Below, piece by piece: positions 21,717-31,589 of a stretch of DNA of 64,000 nucleotides. The translations under genes and the position numbers were made by a program. Where the stretch lies: positions 15,748,001-15,812,000 of the forward strand of contig JBHGNT010000003.1 of the NCBI GenBank assembly GCA_043228905.1, written 5' to 3'. The stretch's first letter is position 1. Every line of letters begins with the position of its first letter. This DNA comes from Azolla caroliniana (lineage: Eukaryota > Polypodiophyta). The notes under the pieces are model-generated. The model was given only the letters and a program-made list of their open reading frames with translations. It was not told the origin of the DNA and searched no databases.

Positions 21717-22141
21717 TGCATAACCATAACTTATCCCATGATAGGTGAGACCATATTTTTCTACACACGAGGATAAGAGTGTGAGGGTTAATCTAGAATG
21801 TAAACAAGGGATGATTATTTTCCATCTTAGGGATTGAGACAACCTTAACAGCCAAGTGTGAACTTGCCTGAAGACCTAACTATCCTTATTAGGGGTATTG
21901 TTGGACTACATCGAAACAGTGTGATCTTGTGGTGAATAGACTCTTGTGATGACCACTAACCAATACTAAGTATGACTCAATGCCTACCAACGGTATGGGA
22001 TGTTGTTCAAGGCTTGGGTCCATCTCGATCCCTTCGCTTAGGGTTGGTAGGGTGGATCAGTGCCCTTCTTTTTATCATTGTCTCTTCATTTTTTTATATG
22101 TTTCCTTATTTTCATGCTTACATTGGAATAAATCTCTAACA
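21717..22141 (+). repeat. diverged LTR of the TR-GAG family
   Basis: Shares landmarks in order with the LTRs at 36308 and 39196: ATAACTTATCCC, GGATAAGAGTGTGAGGGTTAA, GGGATTGAGACAAC, GCCAAGTGTGAACTTGCCTG, CATCTCGATCCCTTCGCT and the end CTCTAACA. No internal region is recognisable on either side, although a polypurine-like tract precedes it. It is either a solo LTR or the 3' LTR of a deleted element. Confidence 0.7.
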
Positions 22142-22840
22142 ATAATTGTCTTTAGTAACCTTGTGTATTTTCTCCCTCCTTACACGCACACATGTACAAT
22201 CTTCTATTATCTATAATGTTAGTATCAGGTTCAAGCTCATTGTTTGTATGATGATATAACACAATTGAGCTTGAGGGGGTGTGTTGAGATATCAAGCTCC
22301 ATTAAACACTTCCTACATTACACATACTCAATGTATAATAATTGTTTTTAGTAACCTCTTGTATTTTCTCCCTGCGTATACAATCTTCTATTATCTATAA
22401 TGTTCGTATCAAATTCAAGCTCATTGTTTTTGTATGATGATATAACACAATTGGGCTTCTCGGGGTGTGTTGAGAAAGCAAGTTCAACTGAATACTTCCT
22501 AGGTTACACATGGCACTCATTGTATAATAATTGTTTGAAGTCTACCTTAGTAATTAAGTAGGAATAAGTTGTCTATATTAAGTGTAGTTGATACTTTCTA
22601 AATTATGATATGTCATTTATTCTATAACCACAAGGTATAGGTTTAGGATAACAATAAGTACACATTGAAGTAGCATGCAAACCAACTCTCCTCCATTATT
22701 TGGCTTGCATTTTATAATTATCCCTCACTTTGCTAAATGCAATTGTTGTTAGTAACCTTGCATATTTTCTCCCTTTCCTCTCTCTTCTCTCTCTATCTCT
22801 CTCACACACACGAAATCTCCTATTAGCTTAGTTGCATAAT
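22142..22840 (+). mobile_element. TRIM-like tandem array of miniature LTR elements
   Basis: Repeating order: LTR end (CTATAATGTT), a primer-site-like sequence (AGTATCAGG at 22220 and CGTATCAAA at 22405), about 60 bp, a polypurine tract (TTGAGCTTGAGGGGGTG near 22265-22281; a degraded copy near 22451-22467), then LTR start TGTTGAGA (22282 and 22468). Internal regions of about 60 bp leave no room for coding sequence, as in terminal-repeat retrotransposons in miniature. The middle LTR is internally shortened. The last LTR extends to about 22840. Confidence 0.55.
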
Positions 22841-23377
22841 GCATGATTCTCTATAGAACTACTTGTCTAGTTCTTGACAAAAATTATTGACGGTTGTGGA
22901 ACATTGTGAAAAGAATTAAAAGGTCTTGGAAATTGTTGGGATTAGTAATGAGCTTATGTAAAAGGTCATCAAAGGGAATTGATGATCGATGGATCAAACC
23001 AATTATCAGATACAATTTAAGTCCATTTACTCTTGTACATATTGCATTGCTTAGTCTAGCCTTAGGTTGAAGTTGAACCAAGGCCCCCTTGGTATGTTTC
23101 CTATATGCATAAAGATTAAGTTAAAGGTGTCCATAAGAGCATCAATAATTGGAAAGCTGGGGTGAAAGGGAACACTTGCCACACTTCAGAACCAAGAGAA
23201 AATCGGCGTCCTTGGTGGATGTGAGTTTCCTCGAGTTTTGAAGTATAAACCTTCGGAAACATTCAGTTTCAATAAATTGGTATAGAGAACCTATTTATTA
23301 AGGGTATTTCCGATATTTCAAAAATTAATGGCTTTTCATTTACTCAGCGATTACCCCCCTACGGATACCTAACGTTA
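22841..23377. other. region upstream of the subtilase, no gene seen
   Basis: AT-rich with no supported reading frame. It presumably contains the subtilase promoter. TATTTATTA at about 23291-23299 is a possible but weak TATA element. Confidence 0.4.
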
Positions 23378-23479
23378 ATGAGACGAGGCTCTTTTCTGTT
23401 CACACACAAGTTCTCCGTGGGAGCTTACCCTTCATCTCTTCGATTCAATCTGAGAGAAATACTGAAGAAGAAACCATAG
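23378..23479 (+). promoter_or_regulatory. possible upstream ORF of the subtilase
   Basis: ATG at 23378 opens a 33-codon frame ending with TAG at 23477-23479, 14 bases before the main ATG. It matters only if transcription starts upstream of it, which the sequence does not show. Confidence 0.25.
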
Positions 23480-23493
23480 CTTTGAGCTCAGCT

Positions 23494-26004
23494 ATGGCGA
23501 GCATTACTAGTATACGATTCTCCTCCTCCTCCTCCTCCTTCGTCTTCTGCATGTTCTGCTTCTTCTTAACCATTTTAACCATAGATTCATCATCAACACA
23601 ATGTCCTGATTCAAACCTGTCCACTTACATTTTCCTTGCTTCCACATCCCACAAGCCCATTGCTTTCTCGAAAGCATCACACTGGTATGCATCTGCTGTC
23701 GCCTCCGTCACTGCTCTCCCCCTCCACCGATCCATTCTCCACCATGGACCCTTTTACACTTACCAGCATGTTGTCCATGGCTTCTCTGCACGTCTCAATC
23801 CCTGCCACGTGACGCTCCTCCTTGAGATCCCGGGTTTTATCCATGCTTTCCCCGAAAAAGTCCTTCAATTACATACCACTCACACGCCAGAATTCCTCCA
23901 TCTCCCTACCACTACTTTCCATGAGATCAACACTTCTCATGGCTCTTTTCCAGCACTGAGCACAAGATCAATCTCAAATACCGTCCATCCAAGACCTAGC
24001 TCAATAACTACTACCTCTGCCTCAAACCCTGACTCATTTGACGGAGAGGATGTGATCGTTGGAGTCATTGACACTGGTGTATGGCCGGAGAGGCTCAGCT
24101 TTACAGATAAAACAATTCCTGGTTTCGACGACATCCCGTCTCGTTGGCAAGGTGAATGCGAAACCGGACAACTCTTCGACTCTTCGAATTGCAACAAGAA
24201 GCTAATCGGAGCTCGAGCTTTCTTTAAGTCTTACGAATCCGCCTACGGACCCATCAACGAAACCTTGGAGTACAAGTCTGCAAGGGATAGTGAAGGCCAT
24301 GGTAGCCACACTTCATCTACGGTATTAGGCAATGTGGTGGCAAACGCGAGCCTATTCGGTTTCGCACCTGGTTATGCTCGAGGCATGGCGCCTCGGGCAC
24401 GCCTCGCAGTCTACAAAGTGTGTTGGGAACCGGGTTGCTACAATGGCGACATCCTTGCGGCATTCGATGCCGCGGTGGCCGACGGGGTGGACATCATCTC
24501 TCTGTCTGTTGGAGGGTCAGTTGTGCCTTTGTATGAGGATTCCATTGCATTGGGCTCATTTGGTGCCATGCAAAAGGGTGTCCTCGTGTCTTGCTCTGCA
24601 GGGAACTCGGGGCCTTATGCGGGCTCGGTTACGAATATTGCACCCTGGGTCATCACCGTGGCTGCAAGTACTATCGATCGAACTTTTCCGGCCCCTGTCA
24701 CACTAGGAGACGGTTCGGTGTACCAGGGAGTTTCCGTCTATGGAGGCAAGTCATATTGGGAAGAAGGCCAGCAAATATCCCTAGTCTATGCTGGTGATGT
24801 GGGACTTAGCAATAGTTCTTCTTCATCAAATTTGTGCACATCGGGGTCGCTTGACCCCGACCTTGTCCGTGGAAAAATCGTGGTTTGTGACCGAGGCACG
24901 AATGCTAGAGTGGGCAAGGGACTCGTGGTCAGCAATGCTGGGGGCGTGGGCATGATTCTAGTGAACACAGCCGAGAGTGGATCGGAGCTCATTGCCGATA
25001 GCCACCTCATTCCTGCGACCTTGGTGGGTTTCACTGATGGCATTGCTATTAAGGCTTACATTGCTGCATCTGGTGCCAATGCCACTGCCACCATAACACT
25101 TGATGGAACAACCGAGCTTGGCGTAAAGCCTGCACCCGCGATGGCTGCCTTCTCGTCCCGAGGTCCTAACCCGCTTCCCGCACAGATCCTGAAACCAGAT
25201 TTGACCGGCCCCGGTGTGAACATCTTGGCTGCATACACTGGCACGGTCGGACCGACCGGGCTTGATTCCGACGACAGGATCGTCGATTTTAGCATAATGT
25301 CTGGAACTTCCATGTCATGCCCACATGTAAGTGGCTTGGCAACTTTGATCAAATCCATTCATCCCACATGGAGTCCTGCCGCAATCAAATCAGCCCTAAT
25401 GACTACCGCGACCGTCCGGGATAACACCGGACATCTCATCACAGACACTTTGGATGGCAAGACAGCTAGCCCATTTGCATATGGTGCTGGACATGTGGAT
25501 CCCCTCCCGGCCATATATCCCGGACTTGTATATGACCTAGGTTTGGAAGATTACATCGATTTCCTATGTAGTTTGGGTTATAGAGATGGATATTTAGAGG
25601 TCTTTACCAAAGGAGAGTACCGATGCTCCCGACCAGATTTCAGCTATAGCGATCTCAATTATCCATCATTTGCTCATGTTTTCCACGAGGGAGACAACAG
25701 CAATGTGTCTTTCCCACGGACAGTGACAAACGTTGGGAATTCAAGTGCCACTTACAATGTGTTTGTAGATGCCCCTAGTGGTGTGAATGTCAAGGTGGAA
25801 CCAGATGTTCTCGAATTTGATGTGGACCATGTCACGCGCAACTACACTGTCACATTTCAACTTGATTTAGCTTTGACTAGGTCCAAGTTCAACATACTCT
25901 CCTCCAACATACACACATTTGGTTCACTTACTTGGACCGATGGAGTTCACAATGTCCGCTCCCCTATTGCCATCACCTTTCAAGCTCGAGTGATTGACAA
26001 TTGA
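23494..26004 (+). CDS. subtilisin-like serine protease (plant SBT family)
   Basis: An 836-residue secreted endopeptidase, intronless. The start is ATG 23494 in a good context (GCTATGG). The Ser-rich, then hydrophobic N-terminus (about 1-35) is a signal peptide, so the enzyme should reach the cell wall or apoplast. Order: inhibitor I9 propeptide (about 44-133), S8 catalytic domain with D193 (IDTGVWPE), H269 (GHGSHTSS, Ser where Thr is usual), N371 (SAGNSGP) and S606 (GTSMSCPH), a PA domain inserted at about 428-535, and a C-terminal fibronectin-III-like domain (about 735-834). The catalytic triad and oxyanion Asn are complete, and the length is slightly above the usual 750-800 because of a long linker after the propeptide (SISNTVHPRPSSITTTS). 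It is most like SBT1-type subtilases. The substrate cannot be predicted. No premature stops, unlike the surrounding elements. Confidence 0.95.
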   Translation: MASITSIRFSSSSSSFVFCMFCFFLTILTIDSSSTQCPDSNLSTYIFLASTSHKPIAFSKASHWYASAVASVTALPLHRSILHHGPFYTYQHVVHGFSARLNPCHVTLLLEIPGFIHAFPEKVLQLHTTHTPEFLHLPTTTFHEINTSHGSFPALSTRSISNTVHPRPSSITTTSASNPDSFDGEDVIVGVIDTGVWPERLSFTDKTIPGFDDIPSRWQGECETGQLFDSSNCNKKLIGARAFFKSYESAYGPINETLEYKSARDSEGHGSHTSSTVLGNVVANASLFGFAPGYARGMAPRARLAVYKVCWEPGCYNGDILAAFDAAVADGVDIISLSVGGSVVPLYEDSIALGSFGAMQKGVLVSCSAGNSGPYAGSVTNIAPWVITVAASTIDRTFPAPVTLGDGSVYQGVSVYGGKSYWEEGQQISLVYAGDVGLSNSSSSSNLCTSGSLDPDLVRGKIVVCDRGTNARVGKGLVVSNAGGVGMILVNTAESGSELIADSHLIPATLVGFTDGIAIKAYIAASGANATATITLDGTTELGVKPAPAMAAFSSRGPNPLPAQILKPDLTGPGVNILAAYTGTVGPTGLDSDDRIVDFSIMSGTSMSCPHVSGLATLIKSIHPTWSPAAIKSALMTTATVRDNTGHLITDTLDGKTASPFAYGAGHVDPLPAIYPGLVYDLGLEDYIDFLCSLGYRDGYLEVFTKGEYRCSRPDFSYSDLNYPSFAHVFHEGDNSNVSFPRTVTNVGNSSATYNVFVDAPSGVNVKVEPDVLEFDVDHVTRNYTVTFQLDLALTRSKFNILSSNIHTFGSLTWTDGVHNVRSPIAITFQARVIDN

Positions 26005-26807
26005 TTAGGTCTTTTATGAAACTTTTTCATGAGTTTTTCCTTGAGCAAGCTGAATATGTATAAAATTCATAACTCAATGAGTTTGCTTTTTTACATTTCT
26101 GTGATTTGTGTTCTTCTTTTGTGTGGAAATTTACAAGAGTAGGGAAACCAGAGTAGTATTCTTAACGAGAACTAGTAGGTTATTTTGTATGTTTGTTTGT
26201 GCATATACTTATTTCCATATGACTCTACAAATGCTATCTTAGGATTTTACATGTATTTTCAAAACATACTTCCACATTTTTATAGCAAAACGTGTATGTA
26301 TGTTCAACTAAGATGGACAAATACACTCTACTTAAAAAAGCATAGGTAAGTGCTTTACTAATATGATGAAAGTTTAGAGTAGGGTTTGATACTATGTATT
26401 TGACATTTGACATTTGACATTTGGACATATGTCAATTGTTCCCACAAATAACATGGCTATTAGCATTTCTGGCCACTCTTTTGGTGTGTAGACTCTAGAC
26501 GGACTTGAACTCCCTAAATTTTTATTTTTTATAATGAAAGTGTAAAAAGGGGTCACGACTCACACATAGATATATTTACACATCTATACTTGACTTTTGA
26601 AAGTGAGATAAAGGGAGAAAGTGTGCATTTATGTGATGCAAATAATAAAACTAATTTTGGAGAGCTTATACTCTCCTTCTTGGCCTACTTGGCCTACTGC
26701 TTTAGCATCCTTGTGTACATATTTGAACATTGACACTTCAGAGATCACTGACTCTGTCACTAGCCACTTTCTGTGAGTCTTTGGTGGTGGTTTTTGTGTC
26801 TTGTTAG
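26005..26807. other. 3' flank of the subtilase, no gene seen
   Basis: AT-rich. The tract at 26399-26425 is a triple tandem of the 9-mer TTTGACATT. The segment AATTGTTCCCACAAATAACAT at 26433-26453 recurs at 27654-27674. No reading frame is convincing. Confidence 0.5.
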
Positions 26808-27362
26808 TGTTAGGATCGTGACCGGCCACAACCGGTTACTTGTACGTATGTTCGGGTGCTAAGAATCGACAATGACAATGCATCGACAACAAGAAAACGA
26901 AATGCATAGAGACACGGATATTTTAACGTGGAAAACCGAAAAGGAAAAAAAAAACACGGGGGTTCACAAACCTCGAGAAACAGAATCACTATGATAGAGG
27001 AGAAGTACACTAAGAAACTCGGAGGCAACAACCTCGAGTTCTTCTTCATCGGACTAATGGTTGTAGAGTTACTAATTCTTACACTCACTCACACTCTCTC
27101 TCTCTTACAAGCAACTACTTCTATGTAACTATACAACAATAATGATCAAATACTTCTATACTATGAAGTTTGCCCTAGTTGCTTATATACTAAAACAACT
27201 TTAAGGTGATTTACAAATATAGCCCACAAGGGGGACACTTACACTATTTACGATTATAGCCACTCGATTTGGTCATAGAATCGATTCTCGATTCTCGGCC
27301 TCGGCCGAGTTTGCTCATCGATTCAGCCTCATCCCATCCGAAGGGACCTGGTTTTCCCAACA
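26808..27362 (-). mobile_element. Copia solo LTR
   Basis: 555 bp, + strand TGTTAGGATCG...TTTTCCCAACA, the reverse of the TGTTGGGAAAACC start used by the Copia A/B/C/E group. It keeps the GTGGAAAACC block, the paired CTCGAGG/GGCAACAACC block and the CCTCGGCCGAGTTTG segment seen in Copia-B. The flanks GTTAG (26803-26807) and GTCAG (27363-27367) are a 5-bp duplication with one change. No internal sequence. Confidence 0.8.
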
Positions 27363-28544
27363 GTCAGTTGGGTTTAGTTGTTGGAGGAAATTTGACATTC
27401 CTTTTTACATATTACTTCAACTTGTTTCGAGTAGAACTTTGGTGTACAAGTTTTATGTTGACGATGATTATTTCTTGACTAGGTCCCGTGGTTTTTACCT
27501 CCTCGAGGGTTTTCCACGTTAAAAATGTATGGTGTATCGTGCATACTTTTCGTTGTGTATTTTGTTGTTTTCTTTGAATAATTTTTGCACAACATAACCA
27601 TTGTCTCATACGAGTGATAAAGTGCTATTGAGAATTTGATCAAGACATGTGTTAATTGTTCCCACAAATAACATAGCTTTCTTAATAAAGAAGTGAATCA
27701 TGATATTCTAAGAAGATTTTAATGAAGTGATATTTTTTTTTCAAAAGAAAGTAATGAAGTGATTTTAATTAATATGTTTGAGGATATATTGGCCTTACCC
27801 CATGGCATCTTATACACATCATAGCTTTCATGCTACTTGGAAACCCATGGCTATGAGAACAATGATGATCTCCAATTTTATCTTAAAGTGTTTTGAGGAC
27901 TTACTTAACAAGCCCACTAACATGCCCTCAAATGTTTCTTTGCGCATCCAATAACTTCAATTTTCATAAATTCTGTTAGAGGTGATTTCAAACTATGTAT
28001 ATGGAAGGGTGCATAAAGTTTATGAGAAATTATCATTTCATCTATTTCCAAGTGCATGAGTGGAATTTTTTAAGCAAGGATGCATGTTATTACTATACAC
28101 AACATTTTATGATATAGTTAATAAGTGGGTGTGGGACAATCACATCTCTAGAGTCTTAAGACAGCTCATTACATGCATGATCCTCACATATATAATCCAT
28201 TCACTATCAGTAAACTCCACAATCATTGTGGCGAAGTCTAACAGGGCAAAGAAAGAAATTTGTATTCAAATCAAAATGAACTTGAAGCAATGGTGCAAAA
28301 ACAGAACTAGAAAAATGTGCGTCAAAGTAAAAGCAGTCCACGGAAGTGTGAAAGAGCCCATCTCAGCAATCCATCATCCTGTGCACACAATGTCCTCATC
28401 TTGAACACTCTCTCTGATCTCTTTTATATGTGTATGCGTTACGTGTATGAAGAACCCGCAAAACAAAAATATCCCAATTTAACTTCTCCTTCTTCACATA
28501 AGAGTCCCATTACTATTTTGGTCTTGTTCTTCCTCCTTTTCTCA
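27363..28544. other. intergenic, with an LTR scrap near 27477-27530
   Basis: GTCCCGTGGTTTTTACC...GGGTTTTCCACGTTAAAA at about 27484-27526 is the conserved R/U5 block of Copia LTRs, here isolated. The rest is AT-rich, without a gene, and should contain the F-box gene promoter. Confidence 0.5.
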
Positions 28545-28604
28545 ATGAGAGAAGAAAAAGAACATCATCTCCTTGATTCATTGATCATCTCATTGTCTGT
28601 GTGA
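28545..28604 (+). promoter_or_regulatory. possible upstream ORF of the F-box gene
   Basis: ATG 28545 opens a 19-codon frame (MREEKEHHLLDSLIISLSV) ending TGA at 28602-28604, 15 bases before the main ATG. It would lower main-frame translation if it is in the transcript. Confidence 0.25.
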
Positions 28605-28619
28605 TTAGTTAGATCAGAG

Positions 28620-30557
28620 ATGGAAGCATTGCATGATGATATGTTGATGGTGATATTGTCACACATCCCCAATCCATGGGGGATCCGTCTGCGAGCAGTC
28701 TGCAAACGCTGGCACACCCTCCTCACCTCTGCTTCCTTCGCCAAGCTCATGGCCTCACGCCTCTACTACCATAATGATGAAGATGATGAAGAAGAAGAAG
28801 ATGATGATGAGGGTATCATGTGGCTCTTGCTGTACACACAAAGACCATCGTCTCCGAATCGTGTCCACATTGTGGACCCTAGTAGTCACATCCCCCCCAG
28901 CAGTAGTCCTTTACCTGCACCAAATGCCACAGAATTGGTCCATGGCCAACACCCCCTGGACTCAGAATCGGATCTCCCCATACATGAGCCCAAGTCGGTG
29001 GTGGCCGCACCTATTCTACCTCGTGGTCCTCCGTTAGTGTTTATTGCAGACAACCATCTCTTGAATAATCTTGATCGATCAGCCACTGCCAGGGCAACAG
29101 TTGTATCACATGAGCAGGAGGATGTGGCATATAGGGCTGGTGTGGCTGCCCTTCAGTTGGGTGCTTTCGGTTACCATCCTCGGTCGCATCTTTGTATGCC
29201 AGTCCCGCTAGTCTTGTCCGGTCATCGATTTCATGCATCGATCAGCGCTGGATATACGAGCCCTAACCACATCCATCACATAATCAGCGATGAGCTCCTG
29301 GTGTCTTCACACATGGGGCTGCTCTTTTGCCGCCGCATTATTACCAGCAACAATGACGGGGAAGGGGGCCAGCGGCGGCGGCGGCCGGTGGTGGTGGAGC
29401 CGAGGAAGTGCCCTGGGATCATCAAAGAGCTCTATTTTGAGGGAGATCCTTTACAACTGCGCCGGCCTAGCTTCGGCGGCAGTAGTAACTACGACTCGGC
29501 TGCTAACTCACAACATGGCGCATCGGTGGTGGGGCCGGGGAGTAGAAGATGGGTGGTGCCGGCGCCGCCAGGGTTAAGCTGGATAAGTAGGGCTGGTGTA
29601 GCCCCCTTGCTGGTCAACGAGAAGCTGAGAGGATCGGGAAGTGAGATGGGCAGGAAGGGCTTCCAGATCCTAGTGTTGGGCGGTGTGCAGGGAGGCAGAC
29701 ATATGGAAGGTGAGGAGGAAGAGGAGAACATAGCTCTGCTTTACACGAGCAGGAGCGGGGAATGGGAGGCGGTGCCGGCACCACCCGCGGAAATGGAGGA
29801 GAGGCGGGCATTGCAGTACCCTTACTCTCCGCAGCTGCCAAGGAGCCGGCAAACCACGTTGGTGTGGTGGAAGGAGTCGTTCTGCACGCTCGCAGGGGAT
29901 GCCGTCTACATGTTCACGCCACGGACTAGGGTTTGGGGTGGAGTGAGGCTGCCGTGTGAGCCACGCATCTGGGATTTCCGTTTCCTCACCATTCATGCTG
30001 TGCAGCAGCAGGGAGGGGGAGGGGGAGGGGGAGGGGATCATCGCCTGCTGCTAGAAGGCAACTTCCAGGAGCAAGGCGACTTCATGAGGCGCTATCCCCT
30101 CCGGATCGGAGTGATGGAGCTCCTTGCCATCACGCCCATCCCTGCTACTGCTACATCTTCACCCCATGCTTCCATGGCTGGCCCCACTGCGCCTATTCCC
30201 ATTCCCATTCCCAGCAGCAGCAACAGCGATGGAGGAGGAGGAGGAAGGACGTACACATACACGTGGAGCCATCTGGGGTTCATGCCCGACAAGCTTTCAC
30301 ACCGCCTGTCCGCCCAACAGCCCGGCTACCCCGCCCATTCGTTCTACACCGCGTATTCGCACCCTCGCTCCCACCGCCTCTGCTTCGCCCCTTCCGTGGC
30401 CCTCGATGTCTGCTGTCGCTTCTGTAAACCGCAGCACGAAGCCCCGAACTTGGTGGTCTTCGACGCCGCATCCGCCTCGTGGAACTCCAAGCCTCTTCTG
30501 CCCCCTTGCAACCACTATGTGTTATCCTCACCCAACTTCAAAGGTTTCACCCTCTAG
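28620..30557 (+). CDS. F-box protein, probable SCF substrate receptor
   Basis: 645 residues, intronless, ATG 28620 in a good context (GAGATGG), stop TAG. Residues 1-45 form an F-box (LPD-like start MEALHDDMLMVILSHIP, then WGIRLRAVCKRWHTLL), the SKP1-binding module of SCF ubiquitin ligases. An acidic run follows (53-64). The remainder has no confident domain. It contains Trp-rich segments (SGEWEAVPAPPAEMEE, TRVWGGVRLPCEPRIWDF, AASASWNSKPLLPP) that resemble degenerate kelch/F-box-associated repeats, a polyglycine run (465-472) and a Pro-Ile/Ser-rich stretch near 520-540. GC content rises sharply after about 29340 compared with the first part. The target protein is unknown. The frame is intact, unlike neighbouring elements, so I take it as a host gene, though low-complexity stretches make exact homology uncertain. 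Confidence 0.85.
   Translation: MEALHDDMLMVILSHIPNPWGIRLRAVCKRWHTLLTSASFAKLMASRLYYHNDEDDEEEEDDDEGIMWLLLYTQRPSSPNRVHIVDPSSHIPPSSSPLPAPNATELVHGQHPLDSESDLPIHEPKSVVAAPILPRGPPLVFIADNHLLNNLDRSATARATVVSHEQEDVAYRAGVAALQLGAFGYHPRSHLCMPVPLVLSGHRFHASISAGYTSPNHIHHIISDELLVSSHMGLLFCRRIITSNNDGEGGQRRRRPVVVEPRKCPGIIKELYFEGDPLQLRRPSFGGSSNYDSAANSQHGASVVGPGSRRWVVPAPPGLSWISRAGVAPLLVNEKLRGSGSEMGRKGFQILVLGGVQGGRHMEGEEEEENIALLYTSRSGEWEAVPAPPAEMEERRALQYPYSPQLPRSRQTTLVWWKESFCTLAGDAVYMFTPRTRVWGGVRLPCEPRIWDFRFLTIHAVQQQGGGGGGGGDHRLLLEGNFQEQGDFMRRYPLRIGVMELLAITPIPATATSSPHASMAGPTAPIPIPIPSSSNSDGGGGGRTYTYTWSHLGFMPDKLSHRLSAQQPGYPAHSFYTAYSHPRSHRLCFAPSVALDVCCRFCKPQHEAPNLVVFDAASASWNSKPLLPPCNHYVLSSPNFKGFTL
30011..30035 (+). other. 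G-quadruplex-type repeat in the F-box coding region
   Basis: Five G runs of 3 to 5 separated by single A (GGGAGGGGGAGGGGGAGGGG...), encoding polyglycine. This is a simple repeat likely to vary in length. Confidence 0.75.
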
Positions 30558-31589
30558 TAGCTGCTCAATTTAGTGACACCCACTCTTCTAATTCTTTCTT
30601 CTGTCTAGACTAACTACTGCTTTCTTCCTGCCTTCCTTCCCTTCTATAAATCAATAATGTGTAGCTTTGAAATTGAGAATTCAAACCAGAATAACCATTG
30701 AAACTAGGGAATCTTTGAGGCTTCTCGTAGCTATGGCAATTCTGAATAATAAAAAATTTCATGTGTGTTTTGAGTTGTGTTGAGTTTGTGGACAACCAAT
30801 GGAGATGATAGAGATGATGGGATGTCATCCAAATTCAGGAAATGTAGGTATGAAGATGAAAGAAATTGTGCCTAACTCTAGAGACCAAATTCAAGAAACA
30901 TAGGTACAAACATAGAATTAACCATACGTGTACCATACGCGTTTGCATTCTATGTTTAAATCAAACGTGTATGGTAAATCATCTTAAAGTTGGAAAAAAA
31001 AATAAAGAATGGAATTTCAAAAAGTAACTATGGTCTATATTATCTATACATATTGATTGAATCACATGTCATCACAGTTGAAACTTCAAAACTTAGGAAT
31101 TACTTAACTCCTAAACATTAGAAAGCACGAACATAAAGATCAAATAGTTTCAAAGACATAACTTGTATTGATGATGAGCTCATCTTGCAATTATCAATGT
31201 TCTCATCTCGCAACTAGTGCAGGTATCAATTTCTTCACTTTAAAACTTCACAAAAAAATGAGAATGAAGTATAGAGATTAAATCAAAATATGTCATTATA
31301 AATTATAATCAAACGTTCAAAAACTCATAAAACATATATTCAACAATATAAAGAAAATATGACACTAACATAAAATTCTACTAGCTCAATTGACATAGTA
31401 ATTTGTTTGAGGATTCTCACTAGAATGTGCCTCATTACCATCGATGACATAATTACTTAACTATTCTCCTCATCTTGCATACTATTGAGGATATCATTTG
31501 AATTTTCACTTTGTAACATTTGTCCCTCTTTTTACCTTCCTGCATCTTCCTCTTTATCAATCATTTCCATAGTAATTTTCAATGGAGTG
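30558..31589. other. 3' flank of the F-box gene, no gene seen
   Basis: AT-rich sequence without a supported reading frame. ACCATACGTGTACCATACGCG near 30920-30940 is a short local repeat. Confidence 0.55.

Noticed and set aside
23482-23493. Four extra codons before the subtilase start
   Set aside because: They would need TTG as start; ATG 23494 has good context and gives a normal signal peptide.
30011-30035. CRISPR-like or regulatory array
   Set aside because: A simple G-rich coding repeat; no spacers.
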